Part shown: in pieces, positions 34,943-46,791 of the stretch | Numbering within the stretch: position 1 is the first letter of the stretch | How the letters are laid out: each line of letters starts with the position of its first letter | Origin: Amphirosellinia nigrospora | Taxonomy: Eukaryota; Ascomycota; Sordariomycetes; Xylariales; Xylariaceae | Reading direction: 5' to 3' | DNA length: 64,000 nucleotides | Assembly: GCA_004123355.1 (NCBI GenBank) | Contig: SCHM01000003.1 | Coordinates: 1,922,001 to 1,986,000, forward strand | The notes under the pieces: model-generated | What the model saw: the letters and a program-made list of their open reading frames with translations, nothing else | Databases searched by the model: none | Told to the model about the DNA's origin: nothing | Program-made: the position numbers and the translations under genes

Positions 34943-37019
34943 TATGGATGTAGTTAGGTACCTCTCCAGGCCGTGTCGGAAGACATACACAATTCTTGAT
35001 ACGTGAAGGCGAGAATAGTATAAATATAACGGGAATACAACTACTTTAATAATCATTGGGCACTCTTCGCTAGTGTCCGTGTGAGGACTTCTGTACCAGA
35101 ATTGGGCCAGCCTCGAGGTCATACCAGAATGCCAATTAAGTATGTCAGCGAAGATAGAAAGAGCGAGGCCCATAGCCTCATGACACAGTTTTCTTAGTTT
35201 GGTATTCTGCCTCCACTCCTCTATTCTCTAAACGCCTAGCATGTTGCTCGTAAGGAAGCATCGAACCCGGCATCCTCGCGGTGCGGCGCAGGGGGCTTAC
35301 GTTTACAATGGGTTTCAAAATTTGCAGAAACGTACATTTTACTCAAAAGCCTCTGCAAGTCTATGCCAATGGCTGGCTACAAGGCTTCCATAAGTAGAAT
35401 CATATAGCTATCCTTGACAGGTGACCTACAATACCTCGAATGGGCTTGTGTGCGATAGTACAATGGATATGAATTATACACTTATAAATCTCAGAAATTG
35501 GAGTTGTGCACTACAAGCAAGATTTGCATTTGGTAATAAACATAATCGTGAGGTAATATGCTGTCCTACCCCAACTAACCCTTCTTTATTGATATACACA
35601 GCCCCAACTGCTGCCTAACAGCCGGAAAGGGCAGTGCTTCGGAATTCTATTCAACTGATACAAGTGCAGGCGATATGTTGGTCTTGGGGAAATTCACACT
35701 TCGCCGACAAGTCAATTAAGATTCGCGCCTTAGCTGTGGTACTGGAAAAACCTATATTCGCGAAAAATCAATTGAGTCATCATACCCCTGATCTTTTTAT
35801 AGTAAGTCTCAGATGTAAAGCAGAGTGCAAGCCTAATCTGGCCTAGTAGAGGTTGTCCATGTCTATCTATAGTTATGTGAAAGTTTCCCCAAGATGTTTG
35901 TTTGATGTTTCCTCTCAACCCTTGGCCCTATCAACAATGTGCCTTACCTAATGTGAACTTGGCCTCATGTGCGATGTCCTACTACTTAAAATGCAGAGCG
36001 CCACGGCAATTAAGCTCGCGCTTATTCCCGGAATGCTAGCCTAGTCGCTAACTAAAAAGAGCCGCGACACTAAGACCTCCTTCGCGGCAGTCTATTCAAC
36101 TACGACATTTCAGGCCAATTCCTAACGCCTTTGCTTTGACGCGTATTGCTAACCACGGAAGTCGACCGGATTCCTCAGTTACTATTACGGATAAGTAATT
36201 GATGTTCAAGACGGTTTCGCGACAGCGCGTAAGCGTTATCAGTCATATCGAATTCTTGAACTCAGCTCTCATTTCAGGGCGGTTGCCAGCTACATCAGTT
36301 CACATAGCATTGCCTACCTTCCCAAAAAGGAAACCAAAAATCCCCGAAGTCGTGACGCCAGCTGTAAGACAATTAGATAATTACCGAGCTATCCGAGGGT
36401 CTTACTATTAGTCATCAACTACTTAGTAGCATACAAGGCAATAAATATCCTTGTAGGTGGCCTTCGATGGTGAATATGCAGTTGTCAGGATTATTTTCAT
36501 ATATAATAAGTACATAAACTCTGAAACATAGTTCCATTATAACGCTTTCTAAAGAGAGCTAGTTTAACGCTGCAATCCAACGTAAGTCGCCAATCCCTTC
36601 ACTTCTTTATAAATAACGATATTTTATTGGAAAGCATTTTATATGAGGATGTGGTATACTACTGGATAATGCTCACTCGGCCGATCCGGATGGGTCATTG
36701 GGCCGTAATTTGGAATCTCTCGTTTGGGCTAACCCGTTATGTATCGACAGATATCTTGCAGACTCGATGTCGCGCGATTCTGATCAACATCCCCTTCATC
36801 CTACATACAATATTCTGTTGAAACGCAGCATATTTTATTGTGTTTAGATAGAACTTATTGCTTCTATGCTGTGTGGTCCTTCTCAGCTACTTACGACTTA
36901 ACTTCACATGGTTAGACTTATTTGAGGGAACTTTTCGTTGATACTCGCCAAGGAAGAACGCATCGATAAACTACGCGTTCTCGGCGCCTATACATCGCGG
37001 GTGAAATATCATCTTTGTC
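34943..37019. other. Intergenic, 2.1 kb, AT-rich
   Basis: I find no supportable gene between the rhodopsin-like gene and the small membrane protein. Frames stay below about 70 codons and match nothing known to me. AT-rich around 36430-36660. No repeat or mobile element recognised. Confidence 0.4.
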
Positions 37020-37875
37020 ATGACATGGAAAACGAACCCTCTCTTTATACCAGGGAAACATGATGAGAAGGTCACCACCGACATTGAGGCCCAGCTTCAA
37101 CTTGACAACGGGATACTCCGACTTGACGGCTCCGAAGCCTGAAGAGTGGGCATTCCAGCCCCGACTGATCATCTCACCCGTCGGCAGGCTGTCTACATTT
37201 TCATCCTCGATGGTCTTGTCGCCGGTCTCATCGGTGCGGGAATCAACACCGGGATAGCTTATGGTACGTAACCTCTCCCTACCCAGTCTGCTCAATCTAA
37301 AATGCTGCTCTATTAACTCAGCAACAGCCACATATCATACGCAAGATGCAGTCCGTCTGTTCATCTTGCCTAATGCGCTCGCTGCAGATGCTGGTTTCAC
37401 GCTTCTCGCCCAATTCATTATAACGTGGGCCGTCGAGTGTTTCGTCGTTGGATTCCACTTGAGGAAAGGCTTAGTACCACCAATTGGCTTCCTTCGCGAA
37501 CCGAAAAACAGGTTCATGCGATGGTATTTCATCCTAGACCAAAAGCAGGCGCAAGAGTTAGAAGGTTTCAAGCCTTGGCTCAGTCTGTTCTACGCAAATG
37601 CTATTAGGTCGCTTATTCTGCTTGCCGTCTTCTTCCCCGTCGTATTCGGCGCGAGCATCGGCTTTCTTACCCTAGTTGGAACGCGTAGGGGTGCGGATTG
37701 GTACTATGGTGTCGTGTGGGCACCCCAGATCTTCAAACTCATCTTCGGCGTAGTCGTGGGAGCAGCGTGTACACCGCTAATGGCTGCTTATTGGCTTGTG
37801 AGATGCGGCTGGGTCTTGAAAGCTAGAGAGGGTGCAGATGTAACGCAGTCTGTTGAAGAAACAACGAGTGCTTAG
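37020..37875 (+). CDS. Conserved fungal multi-pass membrane protein of unknown function (perhaps DUF2456-like)
   Basis: The start MTWKTNPLFIPGKHDEKVTT is followed by DIEAQLQLDNGILRLDGSEA and, after a break, RVGIPAPTDHLTRRQAVYIF. Four hydrophobic segments follow: VYIFILDGLVAGLIGAGINT, then across an intron (about 37264-37320) ILPNALAADAGFTLLAQFII, then NAIRSLILLAVFFPVVFGAS and WAPQIFKLIFGVVVGAACTP, with an acidic C-terminus ending EETTSA. The family link to DUF2456 is from memory and tentative. Codon TGA at 37140-37142 interrupts SEA-RVG in frame; it may be an error, a CGA-to-TGA mutation or part of a misread. The rest of the gene reads cleanly, so it is probably functional or only recently damaged. 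Location is probably an internal membrane, by analogy to small four-TM fungal proteins. Confidence 0.6.
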
Positions 37876-39655
37876 AATTTACTCCTGAGGTTTACCACGA
37901 AAGTGGCGGGCCTCACATACACGTAGACAATCAAGTGTAATGGTACACGCTGAGAGATGATTGATGATACGTCGTTATGACTTTGAGGATAGCATAATTC
38001 ATAGCGCATTTAAACAGGAAATTGTAGTTCCAGTCTCGGAGCTACAGGCATATTATTTAGAAGCAAACTGGACCTTGCTACCCCCAAAAGCATTCGATGC
38101 AGTACCATTGCCGTACTGAATTGTATGAGTGTGGATGGATAGGGTCGAGAAATTGAGGTCATTACGTTACAAGCTTCCACCTCCACATTAGAGAGACAGG
38201 GCACAAGGCATACATGCCCTACTCTCTAGAATATGTCAAAAGTGTCACGCAGTAGAAGGGACTGACCACCAAACAGCCTTGTCTCTCATAGTTATTTTGC
38301 CCACAGAGACAGGGTCTCGGCTACCTATAGGTGACGACCCATGCTTTACACAACTTTCAATGACCGAGGACTAGAACACTCCTGTAACTTTAAGATGCAC
38401 GTAACCCGAATGTTCTCTAAACCGGGTGTTAAGGATACTGCTTTGATAGATAGTTTCTACAGGTTAAAAGGCAGGGCAACGTGCAATTGTGAAGTCTACT
38501 GTTTGACCTTTTGGAATGCTTCGAATAGGTCAGACTACCAATTTAACTTCAATATATGTTTTATGAAGGCTCAGGTTGTGTTGAGGGCGAGATGTAGATA
38601 ATTCACTCCAACAGGAACTCAGCGACAATCTCGCCGCTATATCTCCCTCCTTTTGAATTAATGACTAGCATGGCCATTAGCACGAGCGTTATTGTAAAAA
38701 TTTCCTGTGCGAAACCTACACATATGTCTTCGGGTTCACATATCTAAGATCGTCGCTTCGTGCTTGTGCCTCAGCCTACGGTAATGCCTGGAGAGTAATC
38801 GGCGAGCCGGAACCTGCGTCACTCTGGGGTTAAACTCCTGTGCTCGTCCGTATGACACTTCGAGGAAATGTTCAGAAACGTTTAAAGTGTAGCAGTATTA
38901 GTATGAATAGTGCCTATCCTATCGTCGAGCGTCTACACATCCGATTTTCCGATAGTATGGAGCACTGACTAATGCGTTCATGGTTTGGACGTTGAATTCG
39001 AACATAAAAATCCGGGCAAAGTCGTCGGGCTAACACCGAGCGCACAAAGTATCATTGGGGTTTGGGTTTTCAAGTGTGCTATTAAATAGAATTAAGAAAT
39101 TAGAGACCATGATATCCTTATCGTACTGCGAAGTAAAACACATATTTGGGTTAGTTAGTTTACGTTGTGATGTTTGACAGAAGCATACACAATATGTAAT
39201 TCGCATCTTGCGAGATCTTTTTTATCGCTTGGAGGTAGGGTCCCCCTTTTGCCATCGGGCAGCCCGCTCTTAATGGCGCTGTGCTATTCGCGGCGCTGGA
39301 TTTCTCGCTTCTTCAATTCCTCTTTTCAACAGTTTTTTATTCCATTAGCCCGCAAAGCAGACCTCCGGCCATGGAGACGCACGAAGACGTGATTTTAAGC
39401 TTGGCTAGGAGCCCGGCCCTGTCGACGGAGGCTAGTCCGTCCTACCCGATCGGGACGAGAGAACTTGAGGGTGGATGTTTCATTCGCGGGAAATTCACAA
39501 CGCAACCTCCACTTAACCCACTACATCACGGAGGCCATGAGCGCCAAACCGGGGATTCGGGCAGCCTCAAGTGATCAGGAGATTCCTAGAGTATGCTCGC
39601 CCAGCCCGAATTTCCGCTGTAATGCTAGCTTGGCTCTGCATCCGGTGGTAGATCG
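37876..39655. other. Intergenic, 1.8 kb, upstream of the GH74 gene
   Basis: No gene is supported. Short frames at 38341-38601 and 39281-39574 look like chance openings. The distal part presumably carries carbon-source regulation of the xyloglucanase gene, but I did not identify a convincing activator or CreA pair. Confidence 0.4.
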
Positions 39656-39659
39656 GTTC

Positions 39660-39671
39660 TATATATAAATA
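39660..39671 (+). promoter_or_regulatory. TATA box of the GH74 xyloglucanase gene
   Basis: The sequence tatatataaata lies about 90 bases before the start codon at 39756, a normal distance for a TATA element in a strongly regulated fungal enzyme gene. Confidence 0.6.
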
Positions 39672-39755
39672 GGATGCATCATTAGGGTTGTGATCAGCAG
39701 CGAACGTTGATCATCTCAGAGCCTCAGCCACTAGAGTCAACGACTAGTCTGGGCG

Positions 39756-42607
39756 ATGAAGCTATCACAGCGACCGAGCTGCTCTTGGCAGCCGCGGCTC
39801 CTATACAAGCTGCCTATACGTGGCAGAACGTCAAGATTGGAGGTGGAGGTGGCTTTGTACCAGGCTTTGTATTCCATCCTAAAACTAAGGGTGTCGCCTA
39901 TGCGCGCACTGATATCGGTGGTCTTTATCGGCTCAACAGTGACGATTCATGGACTGCCGTAACCGATAGCATCGCCGACAATGCCAATTGGAGCAAATGG
40001 GGTGTTGACGCTGTTGCGCTAGACCCCAGGATGCCAAGAAGGTTTATGCGGCGGTAGGATCGTACACTAATAGCTGGTTGGCCTCACACTGAATCTCTGA
40101 ACGTGAGCTATTCTAACACATTGGTAGGGATCCCAATAACGGTGCCATCATTCGCAGCAGTGATCAAGGCGCAACATGGTCATCGACTACTCTCTCTTTC
40201 AAAGTCGGCGGCAACATGCCTGGCCGTGGAACGGGTGAACGCCTAGCCGTTGACCCTGCGAACTCCAATATCCTTTATTTCGGAGCACGTAGCGGTAATG
40301 GGTTATGGAAGAGTACCGACGGGGGCGTGACCTTTACTAAGGTTTCCAGCTTCACCGCTAAGGGGTCGTTCGCTCCGGACCCAAGTGATACCAATGGCTA
40401 CAATAGCGACCCGCAGGGCCTCACGTTCGTAACTTTCGACTCTACGAGTGGAACTACAAGTGGTGCGACCTCGAGGATCTTCGTCGGCACAGCAGATAAC
40501 ACTACATCTAGCGTCTGGGTGACACAAGATGCTGGGGCGACAGTACGCCCCCCTGATCCTATTGATATGAAAAAGGTACTGATAGACCACAGTGGAGCGC
40601 AGTATCAGGCCAACCGGGACTTACTTTCCTCATAAAGGCGTCCTGCAACCAACCGAGAAGGCTTTGTACCTCACTTACAGCGACGGCACGGGACCTTACG
40701 ACGGCACGTTGGGAGCCGTGTATCGGTACGATATAACCGCCGGCACCTGGGCGAACATCACCCCAGTGTCAGGCAGTGACCTTTACTTTGGATTTGGCGG
40801 CATTGGCGTGGATATGCTCAAGCCCGGAACTATCGTCGTGGCGAGTTTGAACTCTTGGTGGCCTGATGCGCAGCTCTTCCGCTCTACGGACAGCGGAGCC
40901 ACCTGGTCGCGGATCTGGGAATGGACTAGCTATCCCGACATGAACCTCTATTACAGCCAATCGGTGAGTTTGACGCGGCCGTGACAATGGTAATTGCTAT
41001 TCTAACTCTGAGAACTCAAGGCCACAAAAGCGCCTTGGATTAAGACCGGATTCTTGGATACGGATACCAAGGATCTAGGCTGGATGATCGAGTCCCTTGT
41101 CATTGATCCCTTTGATAGCGACCACTGGCTTTATGCCACCGGTCTCACAGTCTTTGGCGGCCATGATCTCACCAAGTGGGATACCACGCACAACATCACG
41201 ATTCAGGTACTAGCAGACGGCATTGAAGAATTCGCCGTTCTCGGGCTCGCCTCAGCACCCGGCGGAAGCGAGCTTCTCGCCGCCGTGGGCGACGACAGCG
41301 GCTTCACCTTCGCATCATCTAGCGCGCTAAAGACATCGCCCCAGACACCGTGGATGGATCCTATCTTCTCGTCCTCCACCAGTGTCGACTACGCCGGGGC
41401 TTCCGTCAAGAACGTCGTGCGCGTTGGTAACACCGCCGGCACACAGCAAGTGGCAGTGTCCGGTGACGGCGGCGCAAGCTGGAGCATCTACTACGGCGCC
41501 GATACAAGCATGACAGGGGGCACAGTCGCGTACTCGGCAAACGCAGACACCATTCTCTGGTCGACGTCAGCGAACGGCGTCCAGCGCTCCCAATACACCA
41601 GCTCCTTCGCCAGTGTCTCCTCCCTGCCCGCCACAGCCGTGATCGCGGCCGACAAGCAGAATAACACGGTGTTCTATGGTGGTTATTCCTCGACCTTTTA
41701 CGTAAGCAAGGACACGGGATCAACTTTCGCATCAGCCGGTGCTCTCACCGGCGCCACCTCCGTCCGCGACATCGTAGCGCACCCAAAGACTGCCGGCGAG
41801 GTCTGGGTCTCGACTGACGTCGGCATCTTCCGATCGACCGACTACGGCGCTTCCTTCACAAAGGTGTCGACGGCGCTCACCAACACCTACCAGATCGCAC
41901 TTGGTCTGGGATCGGGTAGTAACTGGAACGTATATGCGTTTGGTACCGGGTCTGCGGGGGCTAGGCTCTACGGCAGCGGCGATACAGGCGCGACGTGGAC
42001 TGATATCCAAGGCGCCAGTCAGGGCTTTGGAGCTATCGATAGCTGCAAGCTCGCTGGTAGCAGCAACACGGCCGGTCAAGTTTTCGTCGGCACAAATGGT
42101 CGTGGTGTTTTGTATGCCTCTGGGACTCTCTCTAGTGGTGGTAGCGGAGGATCGACAACCGCGACTACTGCCACGTCCAAAACAACTTCGTCGACAACCA
42201 CTACCAAGGTCACCACCACTACTACTACGAAAGCCTCTACTACCACCACGAACGGTACCACTACCATTACGACTAAGACAACGACAACGACCTCTTCAGG
42301 TTCGACACCTACCGGGACTGTACCGGTGAGTGATCGTCCTATTTCCTCGCCCCTAAATCACATGTCATGAGTTTGAGAAACTTACTGACTTTTACACGCA
42401 GCAATTCGGAGTAAGCAGATAATTCTTCAGACTTCAGACAACAGTAAACGGCTTTTGAAGCTGAAATTCCCAAACCAAGCTACGATGCCATACTGACTAA
42501 TGTTTCTCTTCTAATGCAATGTGGAGGAAGTGGTTACACTGGACCGACCACCTGCGTGTCCCTACACATGCCAGGTTCAAAACCCCTATTACTCTCAATG
42601 CGTGTAA
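39756..42607 (+). CDS. Secreted GH74 xyloglucanase (endo-beta-1,4-glucanase) with C-terminal CBM1
   Basis: GH74 twin seven-bladed beta-propeller enzyme that cuts xyloglucan backbones. MKLSQR begins a signal peptide (LLLAAAAPIQA), then the mature start AYTWQNVKIGGGGGFVPG. GVAYARTDIGGLYR holds the Asp usually assigned as one catalytic residue. Propeller motifs follow: IIRSSDQGATWSS, GGNMPGRGTGERLAVDP, FRSTDSGATWSRIWEW, IDPFDSDHWLYATGLTVFGG, and AAVGDDSGF, where the second catalytic Asp is expected. Bnr/Asp-box repeats recur (VSGDGGASWS, VSKDTGSTFA, FRSTDYGASFT, GSGDTGATWT). After GQVFVGTNGRGVLYASGTL comes a Ser/Thr-rich linker of about 60 residues and, beyond an intron, a CBM1 cellulose-binding module: QCGGSGYTGPTTC, YTCQVQNPYYSQCV. 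Introns lie near 40075-40127, 40963-41022 and 42320-42530. Frame slips occur in the signal peptide, near 40030, near 40548, and in a C run near 42560, where two bases seem missing. Confidence 0.93.
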
Positions 42608-42855
42608 ATATGCTACTATGTCCTGAATCAACCAGGCTCGTATATCTTGAATCATATTGAATTACCTAGCCGCCTGTTATTTTCTTTTCCTTAACAAACA
42701 ATTTGCCGGCCTCGCTCAAAGATGACTATGCGTTAAACATAAAATGAGACTTAAATACGTAGCATCATCATGATAGATACCAAGATCCAGAAGGCCAAGT
42801 CAAGAAGCGCCCATCCCATTCCCCCCCTCATTCCCACATCCGTACTTCCCCTCTC

Positions 42856-44116
42856 CTAACTCGCACCACCATTCGCAGCGGCAGTCTTAGGCGGCGGGGT
42901 AAAGACCCCGAAAACTCCATACCTCTCATTCAAGCCCCACGCCGTAGGCGAATCGTCATGAACAGTCGTCCTCCTAGGATCGCGGATATATTTCCCCGCA
43001 AGTACCGGCCGGGGCCCGCGCGATGCAGGACGGCGCGATTGTCCCAGATCACCAAATCCGAGGGATGCCTGCAGCGCACGGCGACGACATATTTGTCCTG
43101 CGTGCGCGTGGGCGTTGAGTGATTTGACCAGGGCCAGGAATCCTCTACCTCTCTCCCCTCGGCCCCTCTCTCTGCGTCTAGGGACGGCGAGGGAGGTTCT
43201 TCGACATGGTGTAGGTGCGCCCCGACGTATAAATTCATCCGCCGCTCGGCTCGTGACGCTGCAGGATGCGGTGCCCGCGTCATCGGGACTCGGTCGGGTC
43301 GAGGTCCGCGAAGAACGCCGGGGATCCGAGCTTGCGCGAGTGCGCCATCGAGTGCGCGCCTACCAGTCCCCCTTCTCCGAGAGGAGTGCCGATACATCCG
43401 CGTCCAGCTCCTCGGCCGCGTCCGCGAGTCCGCGAAGAGCGTGTCTCCTCCCGTCTCGGGGGGCGGTAGCTGCGCGGCGCGGAGCAGCGAGAACGACGCG
43501 CGTCGCGGGTTGAACGACGAGTCGGCGTGGAAGAGGCCGTTGCCGCGATTCGCGTTCGCGTGCGCCCGCGCGCTCGTCGGATCGAGCGGTGTCGGCTTCT
43601 CCCCGCCGCGATGGGCTCGAGGGAGACGTTCCCGCGCGTCGAACAGCTCGTAGTGCGCGTATCGTGGCTTTCGCCCGTTTGTGAGGTATCGCTTGATATT
43701 GTCTAGCTCGCCGAAGCGTGCTGAGAAGGATACGGTGCGCGGCGTCTGAGAGGCCTGTGTTGCGGAAGACGCAGACGCCGTACTAGGTGCGGTGTTGGTT
43801 AGTAATACCTCTGTAAAAGAATATTGGTATTCGTAGGTTTATGGGGTTGGTTGACATGAGTGGTAATGTGTACATAAGTGAATTGGGTGCTTTGTGGATA
43901 CAAAGAGGTGAGCGAGGGGTGTAGAGCGTGATGGATAGACGTCAATTAAACGTGTATCCTCCTCACCTTTGCCATCGCGGCCACGATCTCAGAGAACTGC
44001 TCCTCGGACACATCGTCAAAGTTGACGCCCGAGACCTCAGCCGCGAAAGTCGGATGCAGCTCCTTGATCTCGATGGTCTTGAACTGTGGTTCCTCTTGCT
44101 TTAGGAGGCCCGGCAT
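42856..44116 (-). CDS. TauD/TfdA-family Fe(II)/2-oxoglutarate dioxygenase
   Basis: Stand-alone 2-oxoglutarate-dependent dioxygenase, fungal TfdA-like subgroup. It starts MPGLLKQEEPQFKTIEIKEL, continues HPTFAAEVSGVNFDDVSEEQ and EIVAAMAK, then an intron (about 43964-43800). The central part (43750-43150) is very GC-rich and its frame is broken in several places, so the HxD iron site cannot be placed with certainty, although NLYVGAHLHHVEE (about 43230) is near it. The C-terminal region is clean: WSNHSTPTRTQDKYVVAVRC, HPSDLVIWDNRAVLHRAGPG (about 43040; distal His of the 2-His-1-carboxylate triad) and the Arg-containing RDPRRTTVHDDSPTAWGLNE, stopping TAAANGGAS. Such enzymes act on sulfonates, aryloxyacids or small amino or fatty acids; substrate is unknown. 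It is unrelated in sequence to the dioxygenase half of the isocyanide synthase beyond the shared fold. Confidence 0.82.
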
Positions 44117-44844
44117 CTTCAATTCCTTTCTCTTATTCCTCTCTTCCTTTATTGCCGTCTTATATTCTCTTGTCTCGACCGTCCCTCACCACCTTTGTCT
44201 CAGTGCTTCGTAACACTTGTCATCAATCTTCGAAACCCTATGTTAGTAGCTCTCCGGTCGTCGAGCTGTTTTGCCAGGTAAAATTCCCAAGGTACGAGAA
44301 ACACCTCTACACCAACACGGGGAGAGCTTTCGAGATGTGCAGTCAGACGCATTTTATTCCCCGCTTGGCACCATCTGTGGAACAAGTGATAATAAACAAC
44401 GGTCATCTTCGCCGAATCACACATTTGCCGTGCGGGGTAGTCAAGACATTTGCCGGCATAAGGGACAACAACATACCAGGGATTCACGAATCTCTCTGGT
44501 TAGGATCGTTACCTCTCTGCCTATTGAACGGGCACGGGTAATACCGGGCACCCCGGGTCTCAATTGCTTAATCTGACTTCGAGCTAGGAGCTGACCAGGG
44601 ATCCCCGGACGAGATTCGAGTATTCGTGGATACTAGACAAGCAATGTCTGACAGAGTATGATCAATTCGTTATATCCCAGGTTTGTCCAATTAGGTTCGC
44701 CAATTGGCGTACATGGAACAACTATACACAACGCCTCTCTGGCCAGAAAATGTATCGATAATGATGTTATCCCATCTGAGTAGTTCATATAATACACTCT
44801 TCTCATAGCCAGTCATGTTTCTCATCCATATCCATAACGGCGCT
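44117..44844. other. Intergenic, about 730 bases
   Basis: Between two minus-strand genes. Open frames at 44086-44541 on both strands do not resemble any family. Presumed promoter of the dioxygenase and 3' end of the GPI-protein gene. Confidence 0.4.
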
Positions 44845-45610
44845 TCACAGCACAGCAGCAACCCCTAAAATACCAGCCGCGGCAGCAGCAGCCCGAAAGC
44901 CCCCGTCTCATGTGCCGCGCCCGGCGACTCCGTAGATGCGAAGTCTGAGGCCCCAGTAGTGGTAGACGTCACCGTCTCCGTGTCCGCCGTGCCCGTACCC
45001 GTACTCGTAGCGTCCGTGCTCGTGCTCGTGCTTGTGCTCGTGCTTGTAGTCGCACTAGCACTAGCGGATGTAATCTGTGCAACAACCTGCGGACACGTCT
45101 CGTACGCCTCGACAGTCTTCACAAGCCCACTAGCATCGGAGCACTTCGTAACGATACTGGCAATGCGGTCCGAGTAGCGGTTGTACCACGAGTACCAAGT
45201 CGGGAGGAAGCTCGTAAAGGTGTCGCCCACGGAGCCCGTGATGGAGAATTCGCAGACATCCTTAAGCTCGCGCGTCGTCTGCGTCAGAGCCTGCGACACG
45301 GCATCGCCCGCGATGAGCGCCGGCGGGATCTTGGGCAGCACCGTGACGAGCGGTATGGCGGCCGGGATGCATGCGCGCAGGTCGAAGGCGTTGGCGAGTT
45401 GGTAGAGCGAGCCCAGTAAGTTCGGCGCCGTCTGGCGCGCTTTGACCTGCTGTGTCGTTTTTGTCGGGACGGAATCTGGCGTCGTATCGGGCTTGGCTTC
45501 CGCGTTGGCGCCGGCGCCGGCGCCGGCGCTGCGCTGACGAGGGCTAGGGGGCTCGATGAGGCGAGGAGGAGCGCCGTTACGGCGGAGAGTGAGAAGCGCA
45601 TTGGGAGCAC
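44845..45610 (-). CDS. GPI-anchored Ser/Thr-rich cell-wall protein
   Basis: The start MLPMRFSLSAVTALLLASSS is a signal peptide running to PLALVSAAPAPA. The ectodomain (45470-45080) has paired cysteines in a helical pattern: AFDLRACIPAAIPLVTVLPK, ELKDVCEFSITGSVGDTFTS, FLPTWYSWYNRYSDRIASIV, TKCSDASGLVKTVEAYETCP. A Ser/Thr repeat region (TSTSTSTSTSTDATSTGTGT) follows, as in O-mannosylated wall proteins. The end, read one base out of frame from the main ORF, is hydrophobic and short (AAAAAAGILGVAAVL, stop at 44845), which suits a GPI-attachment signal. Two slips are inferred: one in the GCCGGC repeat near 45520 and one near 44890. In the signal-peptide frame alone the gene would end early. The fold resembles a widespread but unnamed class of ascomycete GPI proteins; function unknown. 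Confidence 0.75.
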
Positions 45611-46791
45611 CCGATCTGGTCGCCCGTTTTCGATTTGGTAATTGCTCCAAGTACTTAAGTAGGTAATCGGGATGCCTTGCGCGACCCGGTCAATAAATAG
45701 GAAAACCGCCGTTCAAGCGAAACGCGGACTTCAAAGCGAATAGGTGGGTATGATATTTGGCGCTAGCACGGTTTAAAGCAACCTGGAAGTGAACAAGTAA
45801 GATAACTTGGTTCGAGCCGCGACAGTGTTTTATTCACAACATATCACTCCCATTGCTGGGCCAGCTCGCTGAGGTCGACCAGATAAGACATTTGACTGCG
45901 GGAGATTTCCAGCACATTTCCCTATCAGGGGTGTCGTGACGTATAGTAGAAGCTTCTCTCCACAGTTATCAAGATCTAGCCGCTCCATTGGCGCTAGAAA
46001 TTGAATGGGGTTTGTGCCGAGAGATTTGTCCTAAAACAGATCTAACGGTCAGCTTACTTGGAATAGCATACGCTCAATCTATTTCCCAAACAAGGGAAAT
46101 AGGTAAAATAAGTCGCTTCTAATTCGCCGCTTGTTGTAGTCCCGAAAGTCTGCCAAGAGTTGGAACTTTTACATACACAGATCTGCATAGATGTTAAACC
46201 TATACAATACAATGAATATCTGGAGCTTCATACTATGCTTTTTTGCGCTTAAGAAATTAGTTCTTGACAAGTCTTTAGGTTCCGAGATATATTTCTAGGC
46301 ACCAGAAGCCAGACATGGACATAGCCTACCGCAATTCCGAAAAAGTTTCAGCTTATCCCGGGAATTCTCACAACGCTCTTAATTAGGAGTAAATAGGTTC
46401 TTTAATTGTAGTACCTACGCTCACGTAACAACTGCTACAAAGAACCAACGTCTCTATGAAATGATTCTGACCTTGCTCCAGCAAAGCCGATGATACACAT
46501 AGCAAAAATTACCATATCTTGCAACGCCACCAGGACCACCAGCTGCTCTCTGCTGCTCGTTGTCTAATTCTCAAAGGGCGAGGATCGACATTCCCTTCGT
46601 CATTCAATTGCATTCGTCCAACATGGACGGACGCCGCCTAGCCTTCCGAGATTGGCCTGGATACAAGGGCGAGCGAAACGTTAGGCAAAGCTGGTTGGCA
46701 TAAAACTTTTGCCTATTCACAGTCAGCTCACTTCGTTAAATAATCAGCCAGCGACGTGAAGGCAGCCGGCCAAGGCAATGCTATCTTCACT
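45611..46791. other. Intergenic, about 1.2 kb
   Basis: Upstream of the GPI-protein gene and downstream of the mannosyltransferase gene. AT-rich around 46130-46260. No gene, RNA or repeat recognised. The block gtacttaagtaggta at 45649-45663 resembles the 15-mer seen in other promoters here. Confidence 0.4.

Noticed and set aside
35255-35310. Possible tRNA on the minus strand around a ggttcgatgc loop
   Set aside because: No pairing acceptor stem or D-arm could be drawn.
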